This document shows, piece after piece, positions 44,401-54,316 of a stretch of DNA of 64,000 nucleotides. This stretch comes from Bemisia tabaci (Eukaryota > Arthropoda > Insecta > Hemiptera > Aleyrodidae). A model generated the notes under the pieces. The model saw nothing but the letters and a program-made list of their open reading frames with translations, was not told the origin of the DNA and searched no databases. Location: positions 13,578,001-13,642,000 of the forward strand of contig NC_092801.1 of NCBI RefSeq assembly GCF_918797505.1. Reading direction: 5' to 3'. The position numbers and the translations under genes are program-made. Position 1 is the stretch's first letter; each line of letters begins with the position of its first letter.

Positions 44401-47400
44401 TGATTGTAGAGATAAGTAATCGTTGACTCTTACAAGGAGAAGATTTCCCAGATAAGTAGGCAGATATAACTAAAATATTGACAATCTCCGTTGGTGAAAT
44501 TAAAAACGTCCTGACATTATTTGTTAAATGAGAATTCAACAGCAATTTTTAAGAATTCCTGTCATTTTCCATAAATCTGAAAAGAAAATACTGTGAAAAC
44601 TTCAGGGAATGATGTGGATTCGTTCTCCTTCAAAGAAAAAAATGAATACGAGTAGAAATTTTTCACACCGCAAACAAGATAAATGGTTTGGGAGTTTCAC
44701 CATCAATATTCTGTTAGAGAGCAGAGCACGGATTATGTATCATACTCCACAATAACCTAAATAGCAAGAAACTGTTGTGAATTTTTCTTGACCTTCAGAG
44801 CTTAGTGCTGTCAGGCTTGCATTTCACTGCACAACGTTTCGATGATGTAAAAATAAGCGGGAATAAAATAACAATACCTGTTTTTCTGTCTCAAAAATGA
44901 TGTAGCAAAAGCCCCTTCCTTTCTTGTCACTCATCGGCCACTCAACTTGGACTCTGCCAAACTGTTGGAAAGCACTGATCAGGTATTGTTCTGGTGCCTC
45001 CCATGGAATGCCGCCGACAAAAACCTGCAGATCAAAGAAAGCATCAAGGTTTAGAATGAAATATAATGAGGATAAACTTCAGTAGGACACGGACTCTTCT
45101 GGAGCAGATCCATTGAAAGTTAAATTGAAGACTGAGATGATGTTGACAAAAAAATTGCATTTTTTTACAGGAAATTGATAAGTAATTTGATTGCACACAG
45201 GTGCATTATGATCGCTTCTTTCTCTAATAAGTCCCCAAGAATATCGTATTTCAGCAATTTCCCCCGAACTTCACGCCATGGAACTGCTTGTTTTTTTCCA
45301 TCAATAAAATAGCAAGTTTTTCACCAACTATCGTAGTTTTACGCAAAATTTATTCTGATAGAGTTGCAATTTAATGCATTAATTGGTGCTGACACATAAC
45401 AATGAATTTCCATGAGTAAAACCGCAATGATCTTTCATACAAATTAAAATTTACAGCGGTCACTGCAACTTGAGTAGCAATGCGGAAATAGATTCAACAA
45501 GGATTTTTTTGAATTTCCACAAAACCATTTTCTCAACCAGACATGTACAAAAAGTTTTCGGAATCTAGTAGAAAAAAATAATGATCCAACGATTTGCAGG
45601 TTTTTCCTGATTCTCTATACAGAGCTTTCAATCCCAGAAAATAATCTGACATTTTTGGCAATATTACAATTTTCTGTCCCCTATGGACCACAAGATCTTA
45701 AGGAGAGATGTTGAAAAAAAAAAAAATCACAGTTGTAAGAATTTTATTTTAGAGTCCGATGTCTGAATCAAGATGTTAAGTGCTCATTACTTGAAATATA
45801 GCAGAGATATCATGAGCCGTACCTTAGTAGAATATTCACGAATTTCTCTTGTTCTTTGTGGCAACTTTCCAGACCATGAGAGATATCCGGGATCATGAGC
45901 TGGTGGGCCTAAAAAGTTGATAAAAAGTAAGATCAGTTTTGAACAACAAGTCAAAAACACTAATTTTGTGCTGACAGCCAGGATAAATGTACAAACACCT
46001 TAAAACTTAAGCACAGAAATGATATGGCCAAAACTACACCTGCGCGTAACAACACTGCTACTGCATGTCTTAAAAAATTTTTTCAACTCTGTGAAGATGT
46101 CATAATTATTGCGTTTCGGTCTCTTCTCAAAGCGGTTCTGACAGAAAGTAGTGAATGATATGGACTGAGCACAACTCTACAATCCTGTTGTAGATGCAGG
46201 TACAGACAAATGCATGGCATGTTACATATAGGCACAGAAATGACTGGCAGAGATCGACATTGTGGAAGAATCTAACACAAAGAAAAAAAACCATTCTTCC
46301 GAGGGATTTTCGACGAACTAGTTAAAATGATGTCAAATCAGTGGCCGCGTAACTTGGAAAATGAACATTTGCTGATGAGAGGTATAGTTAAAAGAGACAA
46401 AAATCGCTATTCCTAACCCAGGCATTTAACATTTGTTGTTTGAAACATCAAACACATCAAGAAAAGTAATTAAAAGCGATTAAACAATGTTTCCTTGACA
46501 CTTCCGCAATTTCTCCATACAATCCTCTTTTAAAGAGCAACCCTATTAAGTTCTTAGGACTTTCAAGTACATCTGAGCAATTTTCAAACATTCTAGAGTA
46601 CTGAAGGAATTGAAATTTAAAAAAAAAAAACGGAAGAAAAAAAATGAAGGCATGAACACAATTTTTTTTTTTAAGAATCACAAACTCTAAAAAATGGCCT
46701 TATTTTAAGAAATTGTTGATTACATCGGTAAAATTTTAGGATAAAATAAGGAGTACTCACTTTGTGGGTGATTTCTATAATTTGATGGAGCATTTCTTTC
46801 AAAATTGAATGAGTTAAGAGGATTCTGCCCAAATAAGCTGGCTGCTGTGATGTTTGTGGCTAAATTTCTCTGGACGAGGTTCGAGAGCAGCATTTGTAAC
46901 GTACGGTTGCTTTCCATCAGGTTATTGTTGTTGTATAAGGCATTCAAAGCGTACAAGTTGGTCAACTCTTGTTCGGATAATCCACTTGGCCAAGATTGAC
47001 CGTTTCGGCCGTTTGATTGAGCAGGATTCACAAAGTTGTTCGATCCAGCACACAAATTCAAAGAAGCCTGGAAATAAAATATATAACTTCAGAAATCTCA
47101 CAGCCAAGGGTTTTAAACTTCAAGATGGGAGACAGATGATAAACTTTGCTGTTAAAAAAATTCTAAGGAAGTCATTTTACACCATAGTAGACATAATCAT
47201 TAAATTTAAAGCTTGGTCGGTACATTAAGATTAATAGAATGAAAAGTTTTCAACTACATATCTTTCAAAACATTTAAGTCTTATTTTCGGCCATATTTAA
47301 CAGAAAAGCGATAGACTTCTCAATCTATTCAAGTTCTAAAACTTCACACTTTGGTTTTGAAACATAAAATTATCGCTCATTATCTTGCTATGATGTTCAT

Positions 47401-49367
47401 GCCTTTCCTCTATTTGTCTTAATTGTCTGTAAATCTTTTAATGAATTTTTATATTTTGTGCAGTTTGAAATCATAATTTTTTCTTCTTCTCAGGAACTTG
47501 ATTTAAGACTACATAGAATTCTTTCACTTTATCCATTTTAGCTTGCATCGACCTTTTTACCTCCCTAAATCTCTTAGCATTATTGCATCTTGAATGTAAC
47601 ACTTAATCTCATTACTCAGCTTTGTCATACTAAATTCATTCCAATATTCGAAATTTTTTTCTTGCAATAAACTTGTTCATGCTCTGTTGTTACTAACTGA
47701 TGTCATAATAGACTTTATCACTCCATTATGACTCGAGACAAGTTGCTCACTGTGAATACTTTCAAGTTTCTCCCAGGTCTTAATCCTGTCAGTGTCTAGG
47801 CCAAGTTCAGCTGGTTACGCATCCCGTGTGATTTCATTATTGATACCATGTATCATGCAATAACACCACAAGTGCAAATTTACTCTCCAGTATCAATACG
47901 ATTGCAGGGTTAATCCAGTTCGTTCAAACATCTTGGGATTTTATAAAATTTTCCTTCAGAGTACTAAAAAAGGGGTACGGGTAGGAATAGACAAAAGGAT
48001 AAAAAAAAGTCTGGTGGGGAATTCGTGGCAGACATATTGATCAATGGCAAAAAAAAAAAAAAAAATCTAGTGGGGAATTTGTTGTAGACATGAGAGTTAA
48101 ATGACAATAAACTATATTGATCAATGGCAAAAAAATATCTGGTGGGGAATTTGTTGTAGACATGAGTGTTAAATGGCAATAAACTGTCTTGTGGGGAATT
48201 TGTAGCTGACAAGAGTGATCAATGGCAATAAAGCAATGAAAATCTATGAATTCACCTACCATGAGGTCAGACATAGAGTCAAAGTTTGAACTGCTTCCAT
48301 CAGAGTCAGCTGGTGAAAGTGATCTAGTGCTTAAAAGAGGGGCCTGGTCAATAACTGGGCTGCCGCAATCCATTCTAAAATCAGACGAAAATCAAAATTT
48401 TAAAAGATTCAAACGAAAGAGGATTTAAAACAAACAGTCAGGGTAGGTAATGAATCATTGAGGATTCTGAAATTGCTTGCTCATCTTCTTCTTTTCAGGG
48501 ATGTTGGGAATTAAAAATGATTTCTTTGAGCTAAGAGGATTCAAAACATAGGTGCAATCAGAGCCATTCTTAAATTTTTGACTGGACAAGGAAATTGAAA
48601 TCAAGGTTAGCCAGCAGAATTTCCCGATTCTTCCCCTAATGTCCATGGTCGAATTCGGAGTGTATTGTTTTTTTCCATTTTGAGAAATCTTGATTTTTTA
48701 CTGCTAAATCCTGATTTCATAATTTTTCCAGATCCTGATGAAGTCCTGACTTCACGCAAGACGAATATAATTCCACAAAAATAGCTCGTTAAAAAATTCC
48801 AATCGCACAGCCGACTTTCCTTAAATCCTGATTTTACGACCGATTTTTCCTCAAATCCTGGTGAAATTGGGATTAAAGCCTGATGCTAGACACCCTGTTG
48901 ATAATAACTTACTGTCTCAGGTTATACCTGATGACAACAGGTTTCATCGAAAAGCTTCGGATTAATAATTGAATGAAAAATCCTAAAATCAGACACAATG
49001 CAATGGTTATATAGTCTTCCACCACCTTATTATAATTCTTGACTCTTCAAAACTTTATCATCCTGTCGATGCAATAGATTTCTAAGAAAACTCAAATGGT
49101 TTTTTCGGATAACTTTTAACTCTGAGAGGAAGAAACTAGTTCCTGAAATTACCTGTATGGAGGTGAGCCTCTGATTGCGCGTCCCTGAACCTGATGTTGA
49201 GCCATGGATCTGGAGAAGGGATCGCTGTACCCGCCAATCAGTGGTGTTCCAGGCGTGCAAGGAGTACACGGAGTTCCAGGGCCGCTTGAACTGAAGCTGG
49301 AGTTTCTCATTGCAGGCGGTGAGTCCAAGAAGAAACTTGAGTCAAATGCACTTTCTTGATGAGGCAT
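41178..49367 (-). CDS. orb: Cytoplasmic polyadenylation element-binding protein, CPEB1/Orb type, nine coding exons
   Basis: Minus-strand join: 49153-49367, 48260-48374, 46761-47067, 45823-45908, 44878-45024, 43637-43726, 43173-43338, 42440-42591, 41178-41405. Total 1506 nt, 501 aa; every junction is GT/AG and keeps phase. The N-terminal half is low-complexity ([12 protein letters not shown]) and includes an [12 protein letters not shown] segment. RRM1 starts with VFVGGIPW (residues 242-249). RRM2 starts with TVFAGGLHG (346-354) and includes [13 protein letters not shown]. The ZZ zinc domain has C438, C441, C450, C455, C460, C463, H468 and H475/476 after LKPYLEDS. The PYLEDS-ZZ form and [10 protein letters not shown] place it with CPEB1/Orb, not CPEB2-4/Orb2. 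Family members bind UUUUAU elements in 3' UTRs and control poly(A) length and translation in oocytes and neurons. Start: ATG 49367 (CACAATGCC) is the first good Met after an acceptor; an upstream coding exon is possible. Confidence 0.93.
41688..41966. mobile_element. MITE with CAGGGTGTCTAG ends in the last coding intron of CPEB
   Basis: It begins CAGGGTGTCTAG and ends CTAGACACCCTG, exact inverted ends. The inside is made of repeated 'ttcctgatattt' and 'aaaattcctga' phrases. A related right end (GATGCTAGACACCCTG) occurs at 48882-48897 in another CPEB intron, and CAGGGTGTCTAC ends occur at 6789-7073 and 63822. No clear target duplication seen. Confidence 0.7.
42440..42591 (-). CDS. orb: CPEB/orb coding exon 8 (rest of RRM2)
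   Basis: Acceptor TTTATTCCAG|GAATCG, donor CAGAGA|GTATGT. It encodes [18 protein letters not shown], then [15 protein letters not shown] and a tail, [12 protein letters not shown], that is several residues longer than the usual RRM2-ZZ linker. Confidence 0.92.
43173..43338 (-). CDS. orb: CPEB/orb coding exon 7 (start of RRM2)
   Basis: Acceptor CTTTTCCAG|GCTCAA, donor TATGCTG|GTAAGA. It encodes [16 protein letters not shown] then [19 protein letters not shown] and GVLYA, followed by one base of Gly376. IPW...DSNY and TVFxGxLHG are hallmark CPEB sequences. Confidence 0.93.
43637..43726 (-). CDS. orb: CPEB/orb coding exon 6 (end of RRM1)
   Basis: Acceptor TTTTTTCCAG|GTCAAA, donor AAACCG|GTAATT; exactly 30 codons. 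It encodes [10 protein letters not shown]...[16 protein letters not shown], matching the YYFKMSSRR segment that closes RRM1 in this family. Confidence 0.9.
44878..45024 (-). CDS. orb: CPEB/orb coding exon 5 (RRM1)
   Basis: Acceptor GATCTGCAG|GTTTTT, donor AAACAG|GTATTG; 49 codons, phase 0 at both ends. It carries RNP2-like VFVGGIPW and RNP1-like [12 protein letters not shown]. The RRM1 insert is shorter than in vertebrate CPEB1. Confidence 0.92.
45823..45908 (-). CDS. orb: CPEB/orb coding exon 4 (linker into RRM1)
   Basis: Acceptor CTTTTTAG|GCCCAC, donor ACTAAG|GTACGG. It encodes [20 protein letters not shown]...EYSTK (214-241). The WSGKLPxR phrase just before RRM1 is typical of CPEB1 proteins. 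Confidence 0.9.
46761..47067 (-). CDS. orb: CPEB/orb coding exon 3
   Basis: Acceptor TATTTCCAG|GCTTCT, donor CACAAA|GTGAGT. It encodes residues 111-212 plus one base of Ser213. The segment is Asn- and Gln-rich ([16 protein letters not shown]) and ends in NYRNHPQS. The low-complexity composition is typical of the disordered N-terminal half of CPEB proteins. Confidence 0.88.
48009..48232. repeat. Intronic minisatellite (about 4 units) beside CPEB exon 2
   Basis: Units of about 55-85 bp begin 'ctggtggggaatttgt' and contain 'gtagacatgag', 'gttaaatggcaataaac' and 'gatcaatggcaa'. The array ends about 30 bp from the exon 2 donor. Confidence 0.75.
48260..48374 (-). CDS. orb: CPEB/orb coding exon 2 (regulatory Ser-rich segment)
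   Basis: The acceptor GATTTTAG|A supplies the third base of Arg72, giving ...SPPYR-MDCGSP. It encodes [18 protein letters not shown] and SMSDLM. This aligns well with the LDSRSSSPSDSD...SDLI segment of vertebrate CPEB1, where the LDSR serine is an Aurora A target. Donor ATG|GTAGGT. The Met at 48373 is inside the exon and is not needed as a start. Confidence 0.85.
48655..48897. mobile_element. Truncated copy of the GATGCTAGACACCCTG repeat in a CPEB intron
   Basis: The right end is identical to that of the element at 41688-41966. The body has 'aatcctgattt' phrases. The left inverted end is missing or degraded. Confidence 0.55.
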
Positions 49368-49388
49368 TGTGAACTGAAACCTATTAGA
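49153..49388 (-). CDS. orb: CPEB/orb exon with the likely start codon
   Basis: Acceptor CTCTTCTGTTGCAG|TCTAATAG puts the exon start at 49388; donor CCATACAG|GTAATT follows 49153. The ATG is 49367-49365, so 21 nt of this exon would be 5' UTR. The frame is open through those 21 nt (SNRFQFT), so translation could also enter from upstream. The exon encodes residues 1-71 and two bases of Arg72. It is rich in Ser, Pro, Gly and Thr. Confidence 0.8.
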
Positions 49389-49739
49389 CTGCAACAGAAG
49401 AGACAGGAGTCCATTAGAAATACTTGTGGGAGCAAGACAGGCGGGCACAGTAAGACTAATTTTTTTAAGTCCTCAGAACTGCTGACGCTTAAGTGGTCAG
49501 ATATGAGGTTTTGTATAGCTGAATCAATACTGATGCATACCTTCAATTGACACAGCATGGGTCAAATTAACGATTTCCAGTAATATGAATGGAAATTTTA
49601 CTTGAAACTTTTTACTAATAATTATGATTGCTTTAATTATGATGTTGCGTAGAATTTTCAGGGGCTGAATATGCAATCCGCAACTTACTTTTATTATGCC
49701 AGTTAATGTACAAGTATAATAAAAAAAACTCTAACACGA

Positions 49740-49935
49740 CCGTTGAAACTTAGTGAGACAAAGATTTTAGAGGAAAACTCATTGCATGAATTGGACACAT
49801 TCTGCCATTCGGAACTACAATTTTCGGCTCATCAATCTGTAAAAAAACTTATGTGCACAGGAAAACAAATGGTAGATGCGGTGTTTCTGAACTGATCCAG
49901 AAATTATAGTCCCCGATTGCGAAAGTAGTCCAATT
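49740..49935. repeat. Diverged palindromic repeat 'aaattatagt...ggaactacaattttcggctcat'
   Basis: It reads CGGAACTACAATTTTCGGCTCAT, later GATCCAGAAATTATAGTCC, so its ends are inverted copies. It is a relative of the palindrome at 24410-24580 and of the units in the array at 1521-2450. Confidence 0.55.
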
Positions 49936-50089
49936 ATCTTTCTCCTTGTCCAGCATTATTTTTCAAGGATTTTTCGATAGAGAGTGAGATTTCCAGACGG
50001 GCTACCAAAATTACGCACTTTATCACGAATCTACGATTTTTCGGGACCTATCGGCACCAGGTAAGACTGCAGAGTGTTCTTGGGCGGAG

Positions 50090-50420
50090 AATTTCGGTGG
50101 GAACTCAGAATTACCAAGTCGTAAATTATCTACCACAATCACCACTGCAGAGACGAAAGCGAAGTTAGCCGGCTGCGCGCCTCTAATGTAAGTCCCGTCA
50201 AATTGAATTACCCGCCATTTTTTCAAACAAGTAAGCTCCGCCTTGCGCTCGCGGCTGCTTTGCAGTCCTGCGATTGGTCGTCTTTCGACCAATCCGTGAC
50301 AACGAGAACCCTCTCCGCCGCTCTCCAACCTTCTTTCTCATTTTTTTTGGACACTGTTCGTCGTTACACCGTGTTGTTTTCAGGCCGATTTCCACTATTT
50401 TGGAGACTATCGACAAATGC
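50090..50420 (-). promoter_or_regulatory. Candidate CPEB/orb promoter and first non-coding exon
   Basis: GC content rises sharply against an AT-rich background. A perfect inverted CCAAT pair, GATTGGTCG-tcttt-CGACCAATC, lies at 50272-50294, and a GCCATTTT (YY1-like) site at about 50211-50218. It lies about 0.7-1 kb upstream of the exon with the likely start codon, where a first exon would be expected. Small ORFs on both strands here (72-101 aa) have no recognisable domain. A divergent plus-strand transcript is possible. Confidence 0.4.
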
Positions 50421-50429
50421 TAATTTTAA

Positions 50430-51346
50430 ATGAACCTAATATTTCCCAAATCACCTAAGCGCCAAAATTGCGAATGCGAAAAAAACAAGAACCTCGTTGT
50501 CTTCACTTTGTTGACAATCTTCGAATCCCAAAAAATGTTCGTTCTTGTAGAAGGCTATTTTGAAATCAGAAATGATTGATTATACCAGAGGGAACAAAGG
50601 AAAAACAACCCTTCAAACACCAAAATTGAGATTGCTGCTTGCGTGATTCGGAAAATAATCGGTTCAAATGAGCCCTCTCTTATCAGAGGTTGATAATATG
50701 GTATAGGTAATTATTTCACATAACATGGTAAAAATATGAATTCTCTCATTCAAAAAATGGAAGGATTCATTTTTATCACAGTTCGTTCTGCCCATCTACC
50801 GAGTAGATTTTCCTGGTTTTTGCAGTTACTGATTCGAGATAATTCGAATAGAGTGCGAGCGGACTCACGGTCCATGTAGAGTCTACCTCACGAAAACCGC
50901 AAAGCGGACTTACGGGGTGGGAAGAGCGCCCTTTCGAGTTATAGCGGCCATGGGGCGACTATGAGCTCAAGTCTTTTTGACGTAATTTCTTATGATGATG
51001 TGTCGTACGAAATTTTAAGCAGGAGGTCTCATGAAATTGAAAAACTCCAAAATTCGAGAACTTGAAGGCAGGAAGCTCCAATTCTCGTCAATAGAACGCG
51101 CAAGTGCCGTAGAAAGCAATTCAATTATTCAATTTCGATTGGAGGAATGAGTGTCAAGGTACCGCGGCGAAATCCCTTGACTTTCTCCTGATTTCCTTAG
51201 GTTGGCCAAAACTTCACGGCTCTTTCAAGTTCTCTTGTCAAGAACTTGTCATCTTCTCTACATAAATCCTAGAAAATATCTTTGTGGTATATTAATGAAT
51301 TAAAAGCGTTCTGTTCAAAATGACGCGGGCCCCAGCCCACCGATGG
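50430..51346. other. Unassigned sequence upstream of CPEB, no gene recognised
   Basis: AT-rich; nothing repeated elsewhere in the window was noticed. Confidence 0.3.
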
Positions 51347-51587
51347 CGCCGCACAGTGGGCAGAGTCAATACGAGAGGTCAGACAAAATTAGGAGACTTA
51401 AAAAGCTTATAACTTCGTTTGTAAACAACTTTGCGGTTCTAAAAGTGGTTTCATTGATTTTCTCGTAATATTTTCTACCAGTAAACATCCCTAGTTATAT
51501 GAAATGTGACGAAATAAACATCAAAATTTGCAGTTTTAGTCAAAAATGTCATGCCCGACCTCTGATGGACTCGATTCACGTGCGCCG
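51347..51587. mobile_element. MITE 'ACAGTGGATCGAGTC' family, reversed copy
   Basis: Left GCCGCACAGTGGGCAGAGTC, right GACTCGATTCACGTGCGCC. The middle reads 'catcaaaatttgcagttttag', the inverse of the other copies. Confidence 0.75.
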
Positions 51588-53359
51588 CGCCGCGGATGAA
51601 GCGGTGCGCACTTGGACAGTCAAAACGCCTTCACTCGAGAGCGTATGCAACCCGGACATCCACAGAGCCCGAATAGTTGCATTTAGGAGTTGGAAGTGAC
51701 AGGTGTGGTGTTCGTCGAATTCGACACTTCTTGGGGGCGTTTTCGGTTTGCTTTTTTTATTTTGCCAACATGTTTACAGAACACGCCCTATCTTGATTTA
51801 CAGATTTATTGTTAGTATCCAAGGTCATTTCTTTCACGGACGAAACAAATTAATAAGTAGATAAAAATACGTGTTCTGCCTCCACTATCAATCATTATCG
51901 TGACTAGCATCCCCCCCCCCCCTATTTTTTTCAGGGGGGAGGCAAGGGGCTACAACTACCTCATCCCTCACAGGAGACTACTGCGGTAATGAGCGATTAC
52001 ACTTCATCCCTTCTAATTTGGGGGGGGGGGGGGGGGCACCAGCCTCTTGAAGGGGGGGGGGGGGGCAGATCCATCAGGACCTCCTCCCTGTCTACGCGCA
52101 TACGCGCATGCTATGGATGGACAAACGCATCAAGAGCGACTAGTGCTGATTTGGTGAATGAGAATGCACTGGCAAACAAAGATGCGGAAAAGCAACTCCA
52201 CAAAGTTTCGATTTGGTTGAGACTTGAGCGTTCCTTATCAAAGTCTTCGACCCTTCTCGCGATCAGTCGCGTCACGTTGATGTCCAGAAGAATTGGTCGT
52301 CAACAAGAAGTTCAAGGAACTCTATATCGCAACGAGCGGGGCCAAAACAACCGCAAAATAAATAGAGCGCGCTTCAATAATAAACACGTAGCACCTCGTG
52401 GTTTACTAGATGGACGAGGCAAAATTTAGGATGCGCGGCCTCCAGCCGACTGACTTCCAGGTTTGGCGCCGTGCGCTTAAACAGGACCAATGGACACGAA
52501 AGATAATACAGAGAACAGGGATGGTTACCTTAAAACGAGTAAAATTGTGCGACGAAAATCGATCGACAGAAGTTCCGCAGAACTTCTTTCGATAAAATTT
52601 AAAATTTTAACCCTCTTCGTCACAATTTGATACAACTTTCCAGCACACATCCATAGGCAGATCCGGGGGGGGGGGGATCTCGTAAGCCCCCCCCCTCCCC
52701 CCGTAAAAAGGAAGAAGAAAAAGGGGAGAAAGAAAGGAGGAAACGGAGGAAAGGAGAAAAAATATTTTTATTTAGATTACTTAGATTGTAATTTGTCATG
52801 ACGAAATTGACACAAACTGCATGTTTAATTCTTGAAAATTCCGAAAATTAACTGAAACTTCTGGCCTGTACATGGGTCAGAGGGGCAAAATAGGCGTAGA
52901 ATATGAGTTAGGCGGATTTGCGGTAAAATGTCGAAAAATTCGCAGTTTCCGCCAAAATTGGCCCATGAACACACATTCAAGCTAGTGTAAGGCCCGAAAA
53001 GAGATCAAAAAGGACCAAATCATGATACACTTTGTAAGATGTATAGACCTTCCATGAGCAAAAAGATCGTAGAATTGAAGAAATTCATCTAGTAGAATTG
53101 TCGCGATAAAATTGTAAAATAACCAGGATTACCAGAATAAGTGGTAAGTACACCTGAAATTACCGGTCTTGCGGCAAACTTATCGTACTGTCTCGGTAAC
53201 ATTACCAGTAATTAGTAACAAAAGTGAGATAGTAAAATTACCAGAGAATCCTAAAAATGCCATACAAGAATCGTGAAAATGCCCAGATTTTTTTTCCACC
53301 GAAGGGTGGGGCTCAAAAACGGCCCTCACTGATAACCTTCCTATAACTGACTTTTCAGA
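51588..53359. other. Repetitive intergenic sequence
   Basis: Contains C and G runs (51910-51922, 52019-52036, 52053-52065, 52662-52692) and a 146-aa ORF at 51989-52429 with no recognisable domain. It also holds a copy of the 'gaccaaatcatgatac' repeat (52930-53040) and a partial 'ggtaaaattacc' MITE (about 53100-53300). Confidence 0.4.
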
Positions 53360-53727
53360 GACCAGGGTTGCCACAGATTTTGGCAAGTCAAATTCCCTGA
53401 CATATTTCGGTGAAATTCCCTGAGAATTGAACAAATTCCAGATTGTTAAAAAGACATACAGTAAAAGCTCGTCAAGTCGAAATACAAGACGAAATCCCGA
53501 TTAAAGTCGAAGTTGTTTTCGGTCTCTACACAATTCGACTTCGCGAGCTATCGCTGAAATTAGAAAGTTTTCAAGCATTTGTTGTTCGAAACGTCAAACC
53601 CACTCGAAAGAGCAAAGAAAGGCGATTTGACGATTTTTCCATGACATTTTCGTCGTTTTCCCTGACTTTTTAAAATTCCCAACATCTTCTGGTTTTTCTA
53701 ATATTCCCTGCCTGTGCAACCCTAAAA
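53360..53727. repeat. 'ttccctgac' repeat, single unit
   Basis: Carries 'caaattccctgacatatttc', 'gttgttcgaaacgtcaaacc' and 'gacattttcgtcgttttccc'. Same family as 8446-9175 and 54317-55650. Confidence 0.6.
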
Positions 53728-53779
53728 AACTTGTCAAGCTAACCAGCTTTTGAGTTTTCACTCTTCAAATTTCAACGAT

Positions 53780-54310
53780 CACACCGCAGAACGGCTCCGC
53801 TCAACTCGACCTCGCTCGAAGCAACACCCCGTAGCTAGACTCGAGGACTCCGCCATTTTGCAACCCGGCGGAGGTAACCATTCGTCGAGGAGCCGGTAGG
53901 CGACCCAGGGGTCCGGGGGAGCAGGGGGTTCGGGAGGTGGAGCGTTTCGGCACCTGGCCTTGGAGAGTCCTCACCGACCGCTCTGAACATTCCGGCACCT
54001 TCCCCGCCGCTGCCCGTCACCTCGAGGATTCGGACGACGAGAAGAGGTGTCAAAGCGGGCCGCCGCGCCAACACTTGCGGATTCTGCGGCTCGCCCGCCA
54101 GGCTGTCGCCAGTCGCCACCGACCCTTCTCCCCCTGCCCATCTTCCGAGCTGCTATCGCGGTATTCGAATCGACCACCGGGCAGCGCACGCGCGGGCCCC
54201 TTTGCAGGCACTTGGAGAGGAAGAGGGAGAGGGAACTACCAGATAGCAGTGGAAAGGAAAAGGAGACGACGAGAGTGGTGGACTTGACTGATGGAAATGC
54301 CTAAATCAGG
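53780..54310. other. GC-rich island, possible promoter
   Basis: CpG-rich, with a GCCATTTT (YY1-like) site at about 53851 followed by GCGGAG|GTAACC, which could be a donor. ORFs on both strands (up to 116 aa) show no domain. It lies in the middle of repeats. Confidence 0.3.
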
Positions 54311-54316
54311 ATTGCC

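Noticed and set aside
46854..47228. 124-aa plus-strand ORF
   Set aside because: It is antisense to CPEB exon 3, whose minus-strand frame fits conserved CPEB neighbours and splice sites.
48041..48373. 110-aa minus-strand ORF as a complete coding exon
   Set aside because: Only 48260-48373 is supported; below the donor at 48259 the frame runs into the intronic minisatellite.
51989..52429. 146-aa ORF
   Set aside because: Starts in poly(G) runs, has no recognisable domain or exon-like borders, and lies among repeats.
54047..54304. GC-rich ORFs as a protein-coding gene
   Set aside because: Overlapping frames on both strands with no domain; GC richness alone explains the open frames.
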